From: Tautonia sociabilis
GTDB taxonomy: Bacteria > Planctomycetota > Planctomycetia > Isosphaerales > Isosphaeraceae
Direction of reading: 5' to 3'
Assembly: GCF_003977685.1 (NCBI RefSeq)
Contig: NZ_RYZH01000008.1
Location: 62,001-126,000, forward strand
Length of the DNA stretch: 64,000 nt
This document shows, piece after piece, positions 33,333 to 41,773 of this stretch. The number at the start of each line of letters is the position of its first letter. Within the stretch, counting starts at the first letter, position 1. Position numbers and translations under genes: made by a program. The notes below the pieces were generated by a model. The model was not told the DNA's origin. It worked only from the letters and a program-made list of their open reading frames with translations, and ran no database searches.

Positions 33333-33717
33333 GAGCGACGCTCCGGTCCTCCGGCCCCAGCCGGGAGCCGCCCGGCCTGAACTGGCCTGATTCGTCCAGG
33401 TCCTCTCACGAGTCCGGCATCCGGGAGCGAAGTCTCGCCCCCGGGCCGGCGCAGCGCAACTGCAAAGGACTCTACGGCGCGATCGGCCCCGGGGTGATCC
33501 GGGGGACGCCGCTCGCCTCGTCCCGGGCCTCCGCCGGGCCGGCTGGGGCTCGGGGGCCCAGGACGAACCGACGCGCCGATGGACGATCCCATCGGCCCGG
33601 CCCGGGGGTCGGAGGCTGGTCGGCCTCGAAGACCGGGGGCGGCGGCGGTAGACTGGGAGGTCCACCTCTCGTTGCCGATCGCCAACCCGGGCCGCCTCCC
33701 ACAACGGAGCGTCCGCG
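33333..33717. other. Divergent intergenic region
   Basis: 385 bases between the divergent kinase-FGE and lectin-fold genes. GC-rich, with no open frame that has a ribosome-binding site and no recognised repeat. Promoters for both genes are presumed here, but none could be placed. Confidence 0.4.
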
Positions 33718-34713
33718 ATGAACAGCGACCGCCTCCCCCGCTCGATCCCGATCGTCATCGCCCTGGTCCTGGCCCTGGTCCCGGCCCCGGCCGCGCCGGC
33801 GTCGCCGGCCGGAGTCGGGCCGACACCCGGCCCCGGCGGCGACCCCGACGGCTCCCGCAACCTCGCCGAGGGCAGCCCCCTTCCCCGAGGAGACGGCCTG
33901 GCCGCCGCCTTCCCGGCCGATCGAGGCATCGCCGAGCACCCGGACGTGATCTTCGCCGACGACTTCGAGGGGGAGGCCCATTACTCCTTGAAGTGGGACG
34001 ACATGCGCAACGACGCCGGCGCCGTACTGGCGCTGGTCGACGAGTCGGCCAGCGACCCCCGCGTCGGCTCGAAGTCCTTGAAGGTCACGGCGAAGCTCGG
34101 GGAGAACACCGGCGGCGGCCTGACAACTTGGTTCGAGCCCGGGGAGGAGGTCTTCGTCCGCTTCCTCGTCAAGTTCGACCCAGAGTGCGACTACGTGCAC
34201 CACTTCGTCACCCTGCGCGCCAACCGGGGGCTGACCGGCCGAGACCGCTGGAGCGGCTTCGGCAGCGCCGGCGTCCGCCCCGAGGGGCACGAGCGCTTCT
34301 CCACCGCCATCGAGCCCTGGGGAGATTGGGGGAAGCTCCCCCCTCCCGGCCGGTGGAACTTCTACAGCTACTGGCACGAGATGGAGAAGTCGCCCGACGG
34401 CAAGTACTGGGGCAACGCCTTCCGCCCCGCCGAGCAGCCGGACATCCCCCGGGGGAAGTGGATCTGCGTCGAGTTCCTGCTCAAGCACAACACCCCGGGG
34501 GAGGCCGACGGCGAGCAGGCCTTCTGGATCGACGGCGAGCTGCTCGGCCACTGGACCGGCATCAACTGGCGGAACGACCCCCGGTTGCGGGCCAACGCGC
34601 TGACGCTGGAGAGCTACGTCACCGACCGCTGGACGAAAAACCCGGTGAACATCGTCCTGTTCGACAACGTGGTGATCTCCCGCTCCTACATCGGCCCTCC
34701 GGCGCGGCCCTGA
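33718..34713 (+). CDS. Exported concanavalin A-like lectin/glucanase-fold protein
   Basis: A 331-residue protein. Residues 1-30 are a signal peptide (SIPIVIALVLALVPAPAA). After a Pro/Gly-rich linker the mature domain starts 'HPDVIFADDFEGEAHYSLKWD' and goes through strands 'GSKSLKVTAKLGENTGGGL', 'VFVRFLVKFDPECDYVHHFV', 'WNFYSYWHEMEKSPDGKYWGN', 'WICVEFLLKHNTPGEADGEQ', and ends 'VNIVLFDNVVISRSYIGP'. The opening 'DDFE', the 'GKW.C.E' block and the closing 'FDNVV' are typical of LamG/ConA-like jelly rolls, including some polysaccharide lyases. Carbohydrate binding or cleavage outside the cell is likely; the substrate is not known. Its end overlaps the convergent DUF188 gene by 28 bases. Confidence 0.82.
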   Translation: MNSDRLPRSIPIVIALVLALVPAPAAPASPAGVGPTPGPGGDPDGSRNLAEGSPLPRGDGLAAAFPADRGIAEHPDVIFADDFEGEAHYSLKWDDMRNDAGAVLALVDESASDPRVGSKSLKVTAKLGENTGGGLTTWFEPGEEVFVRFLVKFDPECDYVHHFVTLRANRGLTGRDRWSGFGSAGVRPEGHERFSTAIEPWGDWGKLPPPGRWNFYSYWHEMEKSPDGKYWGNAFRPAEQPDIPRGKWICVEFLLKHNTPGEADGEQAFWIDGELLGHWTGINWRNDPRLRANALTLESYVTDRWTKNPVNIVLFDNVVISRSYIGPPARP

Positions 34714-35192
34714 CCAGGGTCGGTCCGGCTCCGGGAGGCGCGATCGCGTTCCTTCCGGATGGCGACGAGCAGCTCATCGAGCTTGCCGAGGAATCGGGAG
34801 CGGTCGGCCTTGGCGAACGGCGGAGGGCCGCCGCCGTACTGGCCGGCCTGGCGGAGCTGGTCGAGCAGGGCTCGGGTGGCCAGCGCCTCTCCGATCGAGT
34901 CGTCGGCGAACGGGATCCCCTTCGGCCCCAGGGCCCGGGCGCCGGCCTTCAGCGAGCGGTCGGCCAGGGGGATGTCGGCCGTGACGACGAGGTCGCCGGG
35001 ACCAACCTGGCCGGCGATCCAGTCGTCGGCCGCCTCGAAGCCCCCCCGAACGACGACCAGCTCGATCGCCTCGTCGGCCGGCACCCGCAGGGGAGCGTTG
35101 GCCACCACAAACACCTTCTCCCCGTGCCGTCGGGCGACCCGGTAGACTTCCTCCTTGACCGGGCAGGCATCGGCGTCGACGTAAATGGCCAT
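34686..35192 (-). CDS. YaiI/YqxD family protein (DUF188, PIN-like)
   Basis: A 168-residue protein; ATG 35192 begins MAIYVDADACPVKEEVYRVA, the diagnostic DUF188 start with its acidic DADACP motif. Further blocks: 'VFVVANAPLRVP', 'GFEAADDWIAGQVGPGDLVVTADIPLAD' and 'GIPFADDSIGEALATRALLDQLR'. This matches the full length of E. coli YaiI-type proteins, PIN-like folds with conserved acidic residues that suggest metal-dependent nuclease activity; function is not established. It follows the YfhO-like gene by 68 bases on the same strand and may be co-transcribed. Confidence 0.95.
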   Translation of the reverse strand: MAIYVDADACPVKEEVYRVARRHGEKVFVVANAPLRVPADEAIELVVVRGGFEAADDWIAGQVGPGDLVVTADIPLADRSLKAGARALGPKGIPFADDSIGEALATRALLDQLRQAGQYGGGPPPFAKADRSRFLGKLDELLVAIRKERDRASRSRTDPGQGRAGGPM

Positions 35193-35260
35193 GGGCTCAG
35201 GCTCTCGGCTCCGGGGGTGGGATTCCGTCTCGTCGGAAGCGGCCCGCCATTCGGAGGCCG

Positions 35261-37678
35261 TCAGCCGACGGCCCCCGGATCGGCCGACGGCCTCCTCCCC
35301 CATGATCCCAGAGTGACCGCCAGCACGAACAGGCCGGTCGCCGACGCCACCCGGATTCCCCACCGGAACGACCGAGGGCGGTATTCCAGCACCAGCCGGC
35401 CGGCCGCCCCGGCGGGCAGGCGGACGGCCGGGAGGATCAGGTCGAGGCGATCGACGGGCACCGGCCTCCCCTCGAAGGTCGCCCGGTAGCCGGGATACCA
35501 GGGCCGGGCGAAGGCGACGACCACCGCCAGACCCGGCTCCTCGGCCCGGACGTCGACGACCACCCGGCAGCGCGACGCTCGCCGGGTCGTCACGCTCGCC
35601 CTGGCGAACGGCCTCCCGGCCGGGGATCCCTGATGCCCCTCCGCCAGCAGGACGGGCAGCTCGGGGTCGGCCTCGGGGTCCCGGAGGAACGCGAGGCCCT
35701 CCTCTCGACTCCCCGAGACCCTCGCCCGGCGGACGGCCCGAACCCGGGGAAGCGCCCCGCCGACCCTCCGGAAGACGGCCCCGTCGGGGAGCGTCCGGGC
35801 CCGACGCCAGCCCTGGCCCGGGAGCGTCCCGGCAAGCCCGAGGTAGCGGTTGGAGACGATCAGGGCATCGACCCCCATGCGGTCCAGCAGGGCGCCGGGC
35901 CGGGCGTCCTTGGCGAACAGGCGGAGGACCGTCGGCGGCGGGCCGAGGTCCAGGGGGCCTTCAATGTGCCCGAAGTAGCCGAAGTCGAACAGCTCGGCCA
36001 GCGCTCGAGGGAGCATCGGGCTGTAGCCGTTGACCTGCTCCACCCCCGAGTACATCGCCGAGTTCCCCGGCAGCAGCGAGGTCCCCCGGCCGAGGTCGTC
36101 CCAGGGGGCGAAGGCCCGGAACGGGTCCCGGCCCGGATAGACGTCGCTGTAGGCATAGATCCCGAAAGAGCGGGCGTCGCGATCGGCCGGCGCGGCGGCG
36201 TCGGCCGGGGAGGGCCGCCAGCAGGGGTATTCGACGAAGGGATCGACCCCGACGTAGGAAACCAGGCCGGAGCCGACGACAAACAGCGCCGGCATCCCCG
36301 AGGACCGGACCGCGGCCGACCCCCGCCACCCCTCGACCGCCGCCCAGAACAGGGCCATCCCCGTCAGGGCCAGCCCGACGCGGTCGACGAAGCCGGAGGG
36401 GTCGGTCCCCGGCTCCTGGAGCATCCAGCCCGCCAGCACCAGCGACACCGCCCAGAGCCCCAGGTTCGAGGGAGGAGGCCCCCCCTGCCCTCCCCCTTCC
36501 GCCAAGGAGGCCTGGGCCCGCCAGCCGGCCAGCACCCGGGCCGAGGCGATCCCCAGAACCAGGAACGCGAAGGGAAGCCAGCGAAAGCTCCAGCGGAAGT
36601 TCCCCACGCCGGGCAGCATCGCCAGCGCCATCAGCAGCCCGAGAAAGGCCAGCTCCCAGCCCGCCTCGCGAACGAGGCGGCCGGGGCGCCTCCCCAGCGC
36701 GGCCAGCAGGACGACCAGCGGCGCCAGCGCCCCGGCCAGCTCCAGGCTCGCGTGCGGCTTCCTGCCCCGGAAGATGGTCCAGTCCGCCACATGGGGCGGG
36801 AACAGCAGGCCGGGAAGGCTCTCCAGGGGAACCGACCAGTTGTCCCCGAGGCTCCAGGGAGCGGTCCCCCCCCGGATCGTCGCCGAGGAGTACTCGACCA
36901 GCATCAACCAGGCCGGCGCCGACAGGCCCAGGCCCGCCGCCCACGCCGCCGCCAGCGGCCAGGAGGAGGCGATCGACCGCCGCCGCCAGACCTCCCGGGC
37001 CGAGAGCCAGGCCGTCAGCACAGCCGCCATCAACACCGAGAACGGCCAGCCGGAGGCGACAATCAGCGCCAGGAACAGGCCCGCCGGCACGAACCGAGCC
37101 CGCCCCCGGCCCGGGTCGATCGCCCCCAACGCCGCCCACCAGAACCAGGGAAGCCAGGCGAGGCTCGCCAGGGCGGGGAACCAGGCGCGGGCCCCCCAGA
37201 GCATGACCGAGCCGTTGAACGCGGCCACCAGCGCGGCGAACGTCGCCAGGTCGTCGGGCAGGCCGAGGCGGGCCCCCAGGCGGGCGGTCCCCGCGGCGAG
37301 CAGCGCCAGGTGGGCGATCACCAGCGCCGCCGCGACCTGAGGCAGCGACAGCCCCAAGCCAAAGAGCAGCAGGTGGCCGGCGGTCAGCACCGGGGAGAAC
37401 ACCGCCGGCTGGTACTCGCCGGCCAGGGCGCCCCCCTGCCAGGAGGAGGGGCTCAACAGCGGAAGCTCCCCCGCGCTCCAGGCCCGGGCCACGTCCCGAT
37501 AGACGGCCAGCTGGTAGGTCTGAAAGTCGTCGTGCCAGAACCAGTCCGGATCGATCCCGAGCAGTACCAGGCCGGAGGCCGCCACGACCAGGGCGGCCAC
37601 CGCCCCGGTCGCCCCCCTCCGGGTCCGGGCCCCGCCCCGATCCCCCCTCCTCCCGGTGGTCGTCGCCATCGCGGCCAT
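35261..37678 (-). CDS. YfhO-like polytopic membrane protein (GT-C type)
   Basis: An 805-residue protein from ATG 37678 (a second ATG lies 9 bases inside). The first helix is 'AVAALVVAASGLVLLGI', followed by 'DPDWFWHDDFQTYQLAVY', the acidic extracytoplasmic loop expected in GT-C enzymes, and about ten more helices up to residue 480. The next 260 residues are extracytoplasmic, with 'NSAMYSGVEQVNGYSPMLPRALAELFDFGYFG', 'LDRMGVDALIVSNRY' and 'ARPWYPGYRATFEGRPVPV', the last matching the C-terminal YfhO/BofL-type module. A final helix ends the protein. YfhO glycosylates lipoteichoic acid in Gram-positives; in planctomycetes the substrate is unknown. Confidence 0.85.
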   Translation of the reverse strand: MAAMATTTGRRGDRGGARTRRGATGAVAALVVAASGLVLLGIDPDWFWHDDFQTYQLAVYRDVARAWSAGELPLLSPSSWQGGALAGEYQPAVFSPVLTAGHLLLFGLGLSLPQVAAALVIAHLALLAAGTARLGARLGLPDDLATFAALVAAFNGSVMLWGARAWFPALASLAWLPWFWWAALGAIDPGRGRARFVPAGLFLALIVASGWPFSVLMAAVLTAWLSAREVWRRRSIASSWPLAAAWAAGLGLSAPAWLMLVEYSSATIRGGTAPWSLGDNWSVPLESLPGLLFPPHVADWTIFRGRKPHASLELAGALAPLVVLLAALGRRPGRLVREAGWELAFLGLLMALAMLPGVGNFRWSFRWLPFAFLVLGIASARVLAGWRAQASLAEGGGQGGPPPSNLGLWAVSLVLAGWMLQEPGTDPSGFVDRVGLALTGMALFWAAVEGWRGSAAVRSSGMPALFVVGSGLVSYVGVDPFVEYPCWRPSPADAAAPADRDARSFGIYAYSDVYPGRDPFRAFAPWDDLGRGTSLLPGNSAMYSGVEQVNGYSPMLPRALAELFDFGYFGHIEGPLDLGPPPTVLRLFAKDARPGALLDRMGVDALIVSNRYLGLAGTLPGQGWRRARTLPDGAVFRRVGGALPRVRAVRRARVSGSREEGLAFLRDPEADPELPVLLAEGHQGSPAGRPFARASVTTRRASRCRVVVDVRAEEPGLAVVVAFARPWYPGYRATFEGRPVPVDRLDLILPAVRLPAGAAGRLVLEYRPRSFRWGIRVASATGLFVLAVTLGSWGRRPSADPGAVG

Positions 37679-37990
37679 CCCTTCCCCTCAATCGCCTCCC
37701 AATCCCTGGCCGGCCGCCGAGCATGGCGGCAAGACGCCCGTTGACGCTCTTACCTTAGCTCGTCCCGGGAGGAGCGTCCGGCAACGGGGTCGGCGGATCG
37801 ACCGCTCGGGCGTAGAATTCCCCGGCCCTTCCCCCGATCCTGGGTCAGGTACGGCCCGGCCGACCCGCTCCGATGGCGGGGGAGGCGACCGGGCCCCATC
37901 CGAGGCGGCCCCGGGGCCGGGCGATCGACCGCGATGCGGTCGCGGTCTCGGTCGCAACGGCCGGCGGGGGACGAATCGGGAGGCAGTCTC
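37679..37990. other. Divergent intergenic region
   Basis: 312 bases between the divergent YfhO-like and PAC2 starts. GC-rich, with no clear promoter; a ribosome-binding site (GGGAGG) for the PAC2 gene lies at its right end. No gene seen. Confidence 0.35.
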
Positions 37991-38941
37991 ATGGCCGACA
38001 AGATCAAACTGAACAAGCCGTGGTTGGTCGCCGTCTGGCCCGGCATGGGGCACGTGGCCATCAGCGCCGGCTACTACCTGATGGCCAAGCTGGGCATGCA
38101 CCTCATGGCCGAGTTCCAGGCCGAGGAACTGTTCGATGTCGAATACGTCGAGGTCAAGCGCGGCCTCATCCGCACCGGCCGCCTCCCCCGCAGCCGGTTC
38201 TTCGCCTGGATCGACCCCAAGGGACATCACGACCTGGTCGTCTTCATCGGCGAGGCCCAGCCCCCCCGAGGCAAGCTCGCCTTCTGCCGACGGCTGATCG
38301 AATTCGCCAAGGACCTGGGCGTGGAACGCGTTTTCACCTTCGCCTCGATGGCGACCCAGATGCACCCCTCGCACAACTCCCGAGTCTTCGGCGCCGCCAC
38401 CGACGAGGCCACGCTCGACGAGCTGAAGCAACTGGAGCTGACCCCCCTGGACGACGGGCAGATCAGCGGGCTCAACGGCGTCCTGCTCGGCGTCGCCGCC
38501 GAGGCCGGCCTGCCGGGCGCCTGCCTGCTGGGGGAGATGCCCCACATCTTCGCCCAGCTCCCCTTCCCCAAAGCGGCCCTGGCCGTGTTGGAGGTCTTCT
38601 CGACAATCGCCGCCATCCCCATCGACCTCGACGAACTCGCCGAGCAGGCCGCCGACGTCGAGCGGAAGCTCGGCCAGCTCCTCTCCCAGGTCGAGCACGC
38701 GATCGAGTCCCATCAGGAGGCCGGCGAGGAGGAACCCCCCTTCCCCACCGAGCCCGACGACGAGGGCGAGGGCGAAACCCTGAGCCTCTCCCCCGACGAC
38801 CAGCGTCTCCTCGACCGCCTCTTCGACGAGGCCGCCCGAGACCGCGCCAAAGCCTACGAGCTCAAACGCGAACTCGACCGCCTCGGCGTCTACAACGAGT
38901 ACGAGGACCGCTTCCTCGACCTGTTCAAGAAGCCCGAGTGA
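37991..38941 (+). CDS. PAC2 family protein
   Basis: A 316-residue protein. GGGAGG stands 8 bases before ATG 37991. The PAC2 fold is recognised by 'LVAVWPGMGHVAISAGYYLMAKLGMHLMAEF', 'DLVVFIGEAQPPRGKLAFCRRLIEFAKDLGVERVFTFAS', 'ISGLNGVLLGVAAEAGLPGACLLGEMP' and the following helix. Archaeal and eukaryotic PAC2 proteins are proteasome assembly chaperones; bacterial members are not tied to a proteasome and their role is unknown. Residues about 245-290 form an acidic linker (EEEPPFPTEPDDEGEGE), and the C-terminus is a basic/acidic helix rich in charged pairs, probably a coiled coil for oligomerisation. Cytosolic. Confidence 0.9.
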   Translation: MADKIKLNKPWLVAVWPGMGHVAISAGYYLMAKLGMHLMAEFQAEELFDVEYVEVKRGLIRTGRLPRSRFFAWIDPKGHHDLVVFIGEAQPPRGKLAFCRRLIEFAKDLGVERVFTFASMATQMHPSHNSRVFGAATDEATLDELKQLELTPLDDGQISGLNGVLLGVAAEAGLPGACLLGEMPHIFAQLPFPKAALAVLEVFSTIAAIPIDLDELAEQAADVERKLGQLLSQVEHAIESHQEAGEEEPPFPTEPDDEGEGETLSLSPDDQRLLDRLFDEAARDRAKAYELKRELDRLGVYNEYEDRFLDLFKKPE

Positions 38942-39058
38942 CCCAACGCCGGATCACCCGGCTGACTCCCCGGCCGGCGTCGGCCTGGCCGACGCCGGAC
39001 GAGGACTCGGTCGTCCGCAAGCTCCGGGATCACCCCGTCTGGAGTCCCTCCCCAACCA

Positions 39059-39982
39059 ATGAGCCACTTCCGACGGATCCTCGGCGCGGCCGCGGCCCTG
39101 ATCGGAGCCTCGGGGGCGATCTTCAGCGGGGTGGCGGCCGTCGAGGCGTGGCGCCTGGCCGATCGGCTCGAGCGGGAGGTGCCCGAGGCCGTGGGCGACA
39201 TGGAACGGGTCGTCTCGTCGGTGCAGGACCAGGCAGACGCGACGCTCGCTCTGATCGACGCGGCCCGCGACCGGGTCCGGTTCGTGAGCGAGACGGTCGA
39301 GGAGCTGGCCTCGGCCGCCGACCGGCGCCCAGAGGAGACCTCACTGCTCGAAACGCTCGACCCGGACATCGCTCGCCGACTGGAGGCGGCCGAGGCCTTC
39401 ATCCTCGCCCTGCAAGAAAGCCTCCGAGGCCTGCACCGGGCCCTGGTGATGCTCGACGCCTTGCCAATCCTCCCGCGCCGGATCGCCCCCGCCGTCGGAA
39501 CCCCCGGCGACCGGCCGCTGATCACCGTCGCCGCCAGCCTGGCCGAGGCGGCCGACCTGCTCGACGAGGCCACCCGCACCCTCGACCGCCTCCGATCCGG
39601 CCAGGCCCTCTCCCCCCGCCAGCTCGACCAGTTCCGCGACCTGCTCGGCGAGGTCGACCGCACGCTCGGAGACACCCGGAACCAGATCGGCTCCTTCTTC
39701 GACCGCCTCGACCAGGCCGGCTCCCGCCTCGCCGACCTCCGATCGGCCGCCCCTCGCTGGATCCGACGAGGGGCGACGGCCGCCACCTTCCTCCTGATCT
39801 GCTTCGGCGCCTCGCAGCTCAACCTGCTGGCCCACGGCTGGGCCCTGATGACCCGCCCGGCACTCCGCGCCGCTGGCACGAGGACGCCGGCGCCGGTATC
39901 GTCGATCGACGCCGGCCCGGCCCCCCGACCGCCCGGGGGGCCAACAACCACCCCACCGGCCTCGGATGAGGACGACCGATGA
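39059..39982 (+). CDS. Two-TM protein with coiled-coil midsection, unknown function
   Basis: A 307-residue protein. The first hydrophobic segment (ILGAAAALIGASGAIFSGVAAV) spans about residues 7-29; a second, 'TAATFLLICFGASQLNLLAHGWALM', lies at about 243-265. Between them is a long amphipathic helical stretch with heptad-like Leu/Ala spacing ('ALIDAARDRVRFVSETVEELAS', 'LDQFRDLLGEVDRTLGDTRNQI'), which should form a periplasmic coiled coil. The tail is Pro/Thr-rich. No family is recognised. Its stop overlaps the ThuA start by four bases (ATGA), implying translational coupling, so the two probably act together or are at least made together. Confidence 0.78.
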   Translation: MSHFRRILGAAAALIGASGAIFSGVAAVEAWRLADRLEREVPEAVGDMERVVSSVQDQADATLALIDAARDRVRFVSETVEELASAADRRPEETSLLETLDPDIARRLEAAEAFILALQESLRGLHRALVMLDALPILPRRIAPAVGTPGDRPLITVAASLAEAADLLDEATRTLDRLRSGQALSPRQLDQFRDLLGEVDRTLGDTRNQIGSFFDRLDQAGSRLADLRSAAPRWIRRGATAATFLLICFGASQLNLLAHGWALMTRPALRAAGTRTPAPVSSIDAGPAPRPPGGPTTTPPASDEDDR

Positions 39983-40890
39983 GCACCACCCTCTCCCTCC
40001 TGCTCGCCTCCCTGCTCGCCTCCCCCTCGATGACCCCGGCCCAAGCCGACGACCCCGGCGCCGACGCCCCGCCGAAGAAGGTCGTCTTCGTCGCCGGGCC
40101 GCAGAGCCACGGCTACGGCGCCCACGAGCACCGCGCCGGCTGCCTGCTGCTGGCCGAGGCCCTGGAGCGGGGCATGCCCGGTTTCGAGGCCGAGGTCGTC
40201 TCCGGCGGCTGGCCCGAGGACGAATCGGTCTTCGAGGGAGCCGACGCCGTGGTCATCTACAGCGACGGCGCCGACGGCCACCCGGCGATCCCGCACCGCG
40301 AGAAACTCAGCGCGATGATGAACGACGGCGTCGGCCTGGTTTGCCTGCACTTCGCCGTCGAGGTCCCCGCCGGCCAGCCGGGGAACGACTTCCTCAACTG
40401 GCTCGGCGGCTACTTCGAGCTGGGCTGGTCAGTGAACCCGCACTGGACCGCCGAATTCGCCACCCTGCCCGAACACCCCATCACCCGGGGGGTGACGCCG
40501 TTCGCCATCAACGACGAATGGTATTACCACATGCGCTTCCGCCCCGACATGGCGGGGGTGACGCCGATCCTGACCGCTCTGCCCCCCGAGTCCACCCTCT
40601 CCCGCCCCGACGGCGACCGCAGCGGCAACCCCGCCGTCCGCGCCGCCGTCTCCCGGGGCGAGCCGCAGCACGTCTCCTGGGCCTTCGAGCGCCCCGACGG
40701 CGGCCGGGGCTTCGGCTTCACCGGCGGCCACGTCCACTGGAACTGGGGAGACGACAACTTCCGCACGGTCGTCCTGAACGCCATCGTCTGGGCCTCCGGC
40801 GCCGACGTCCCCCCGAACGGCGTCCCCAGCCCAACACCGACCCAGGCACAACTCGAAGCAAACCAGGACGAGCCCAAGCCGGGGGCGTAA
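39979..40890 (+). CDS. ThuA domain-containing exported protein
   Basis: A 303-residue protein with a signal peptide (MSTTLSLLLASLLASPSMTPAQA). ThuA (trehalose-utilisation-like, glutamine-amidotransferase fold) blocks: 'KVVFVAGPQSHGYGAHEHRAGCLLLAEAL', 'FEGADAVVIYSDGADGHP', 'GVGLVCLHFAVEVP', 'HWTAEFATLPEHPITRGVTPF', and 'RGFGFTGGHVHWNWGDDNFRTVVLNAIVWAS'. Planctomycetes encode many exported ThuA proteins, often near sugar-active hydrolases such as DUF1080; the reaction is not proven. It is the downstream member of a pair with the two-TM protein and is followed by a hairpin terminator. Confidence 0.92.
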   Translation: MSTTLSLLLASLLASPSMTPAQADDPGADAPPKKVVFVAGPQSHGYGAHEHRAGCLLLAEALERGMPGFEAEVVSGGWPEDESVFEGADAVVIYSDGADGHPAIPHREKLSAMMNDGVGLVCLHFAVEVPAGQPGNDFLNWLGGYFELGWSVNPHWTAEFATLPEHPITRGVTPFAINDEWYYHMRFRPDMAGVTPILTALPPESTLSRPDGDRSGNPAVRAAVSRGEPQHVSWAFERPDGGRGFGFTGGHVHWNWGDDNFRTVVLNAIVWASGADVPPNGVPSPTPTQAQLEANQDEPKPGA

Positions 40891-40902
40891 GTTCTCCCTA
40901 GC

Positions 40903-40940
40903 CGACACTCCCGACGGCTCCGCGGCACCGCCGGGAGTCG
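40903..40940. terminator. Hairpin between convergent genes
   Basis: CGACACTCCCG (40903-40913) pairs with CGGGAGTCG (40932-40940) over 9 bp with one bulged A, between the ThuA stop (40890) and the convergent O-methyltransferase stop (40951). The inner GGCTCCGCGGCACC could add structure. Probably a bidirectional terminator. Confidence 0.45.
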
Positions 40941-40950
40941 ATCGTCAGCA

Positions 40951-41670
40951 TCAGCGCTTTTTGAGCGTCATTCCCATGCCTGCGCCGTCCATCAGCAGGA
41001 AGCTCGTATCGAGATCCGGGCTGCTGGTGATCGCCTCCAGGTAGGCCGGGTTGGGGGCCGGCCTCCTCATGTTGTGGGCGAGGATCAGGCCCCCGGGACG
41101 GACGAGGGGGAGTAGCTCTCGGAGGTAGGCGTCGTAGCCCTGCTTCTCGGCGTCAATGAAGAGGAGGTCGATCGGCTGGTCGTCGAGCTTGGGGGCCTCG
41201 ACGTGGGCGTCCCCCTCGTGGATGACGATCAGGTCCTCGACGCCGGCTCGGCGGAAGTTCTCCCGGGCGACGGCGAGGCGGTCGGGGTCGATGTCGAAGG
41301 TGTGCAGCACGCCTCCGGTCTTGCGCAGGGCGAGCGAGAACCAGAGGGCGGACTCCCCGGTCGAGGTGCCGAGCTCCACCACGCGCTGGGCGCCGATCGC
41401 CTCGGTGAGCTGGCGGAGGAGGCGGCCGTCGGCGTCGGAGACGTTCGCAAAGCGCTCGCCCTGGCGGGCTTGCTGGATGGCGTCGAGGATGCGGGCCTCG
41501 CCGTCGTCCTTGGGCAGGGTGACGGCGGCCGGGGTGGTGGTGTCGGACACCGGGTTGGGTCCTCCTCGGCCTCGGGGGCGGGGTTCCTGGGCGGTCGCGA
41601 TCAAGGCGAGGGCGGCCAGCCCGATCAGGCTCGCGATCGGGACGAGGGGCCGGGGGCGTCGCGTCGGCAT
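40951..41670 (-). CDS. O-methyltransferase family 3 with N-terminal signal/anchor
   Basis: A 239-residue protein. Residues 8-27 (PLVPIASLIGLAALALIATA) form a signal peptide or anchor, then a basic 'RPRGRGGP' linker. The catalytic domain is class I O-methyltransferase: motif I 'RVVELGTSTGESALWFSLAL', 'VLHTFDIDPDRLAVARENFRRAGV', 'IDLLFIDAEKQGYDAYLRELLPLVRPGGLILAHNM'. This resembles caffeoyl-CoA and catechol O-methyltransferases, with the metal-binding Asp in 'FIDAEK' and the paired 'AHNM'. Export is odd for a SAM-dependent enzyme, because SAM is not expected outside the cytoplasm; it may be anchored facing in. Upstream lies the SGNH hydrolase, same strand, 103 bases away. Confidence 0.88.
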   Translation of the reverse strand: MPTRRPRPLVPIASLIGLAALALIATAQEPRPRGRGGPNPVSDTTTPAAVTLPKDDGEARILDAIQQARQGERFANVSDADGRLLRQLTEAIGAQRVVELGTSTGESALWFSLALRKTGGVLHTFDIDPDRLAVARENFRRAGVEDLIVIHEGDAHVEAPKLDDQPIDLLFIDAEKQGYDAYLRELLPLVRPGGLILAHNMRRPAPNPAYLEAITSSPDLDTSFLLMDGAGMGMTLKKR

Positions 41671-41773
41671 GGCGGAGATCCTCCGGTCTTCGGTCGCCTC
41701 GGCCGTCGCCGGGACGGCCGAGAATGCCTCGGAGGATCAGGATACGCCGATCGGCCGGCGTTCGCCACCCGGC

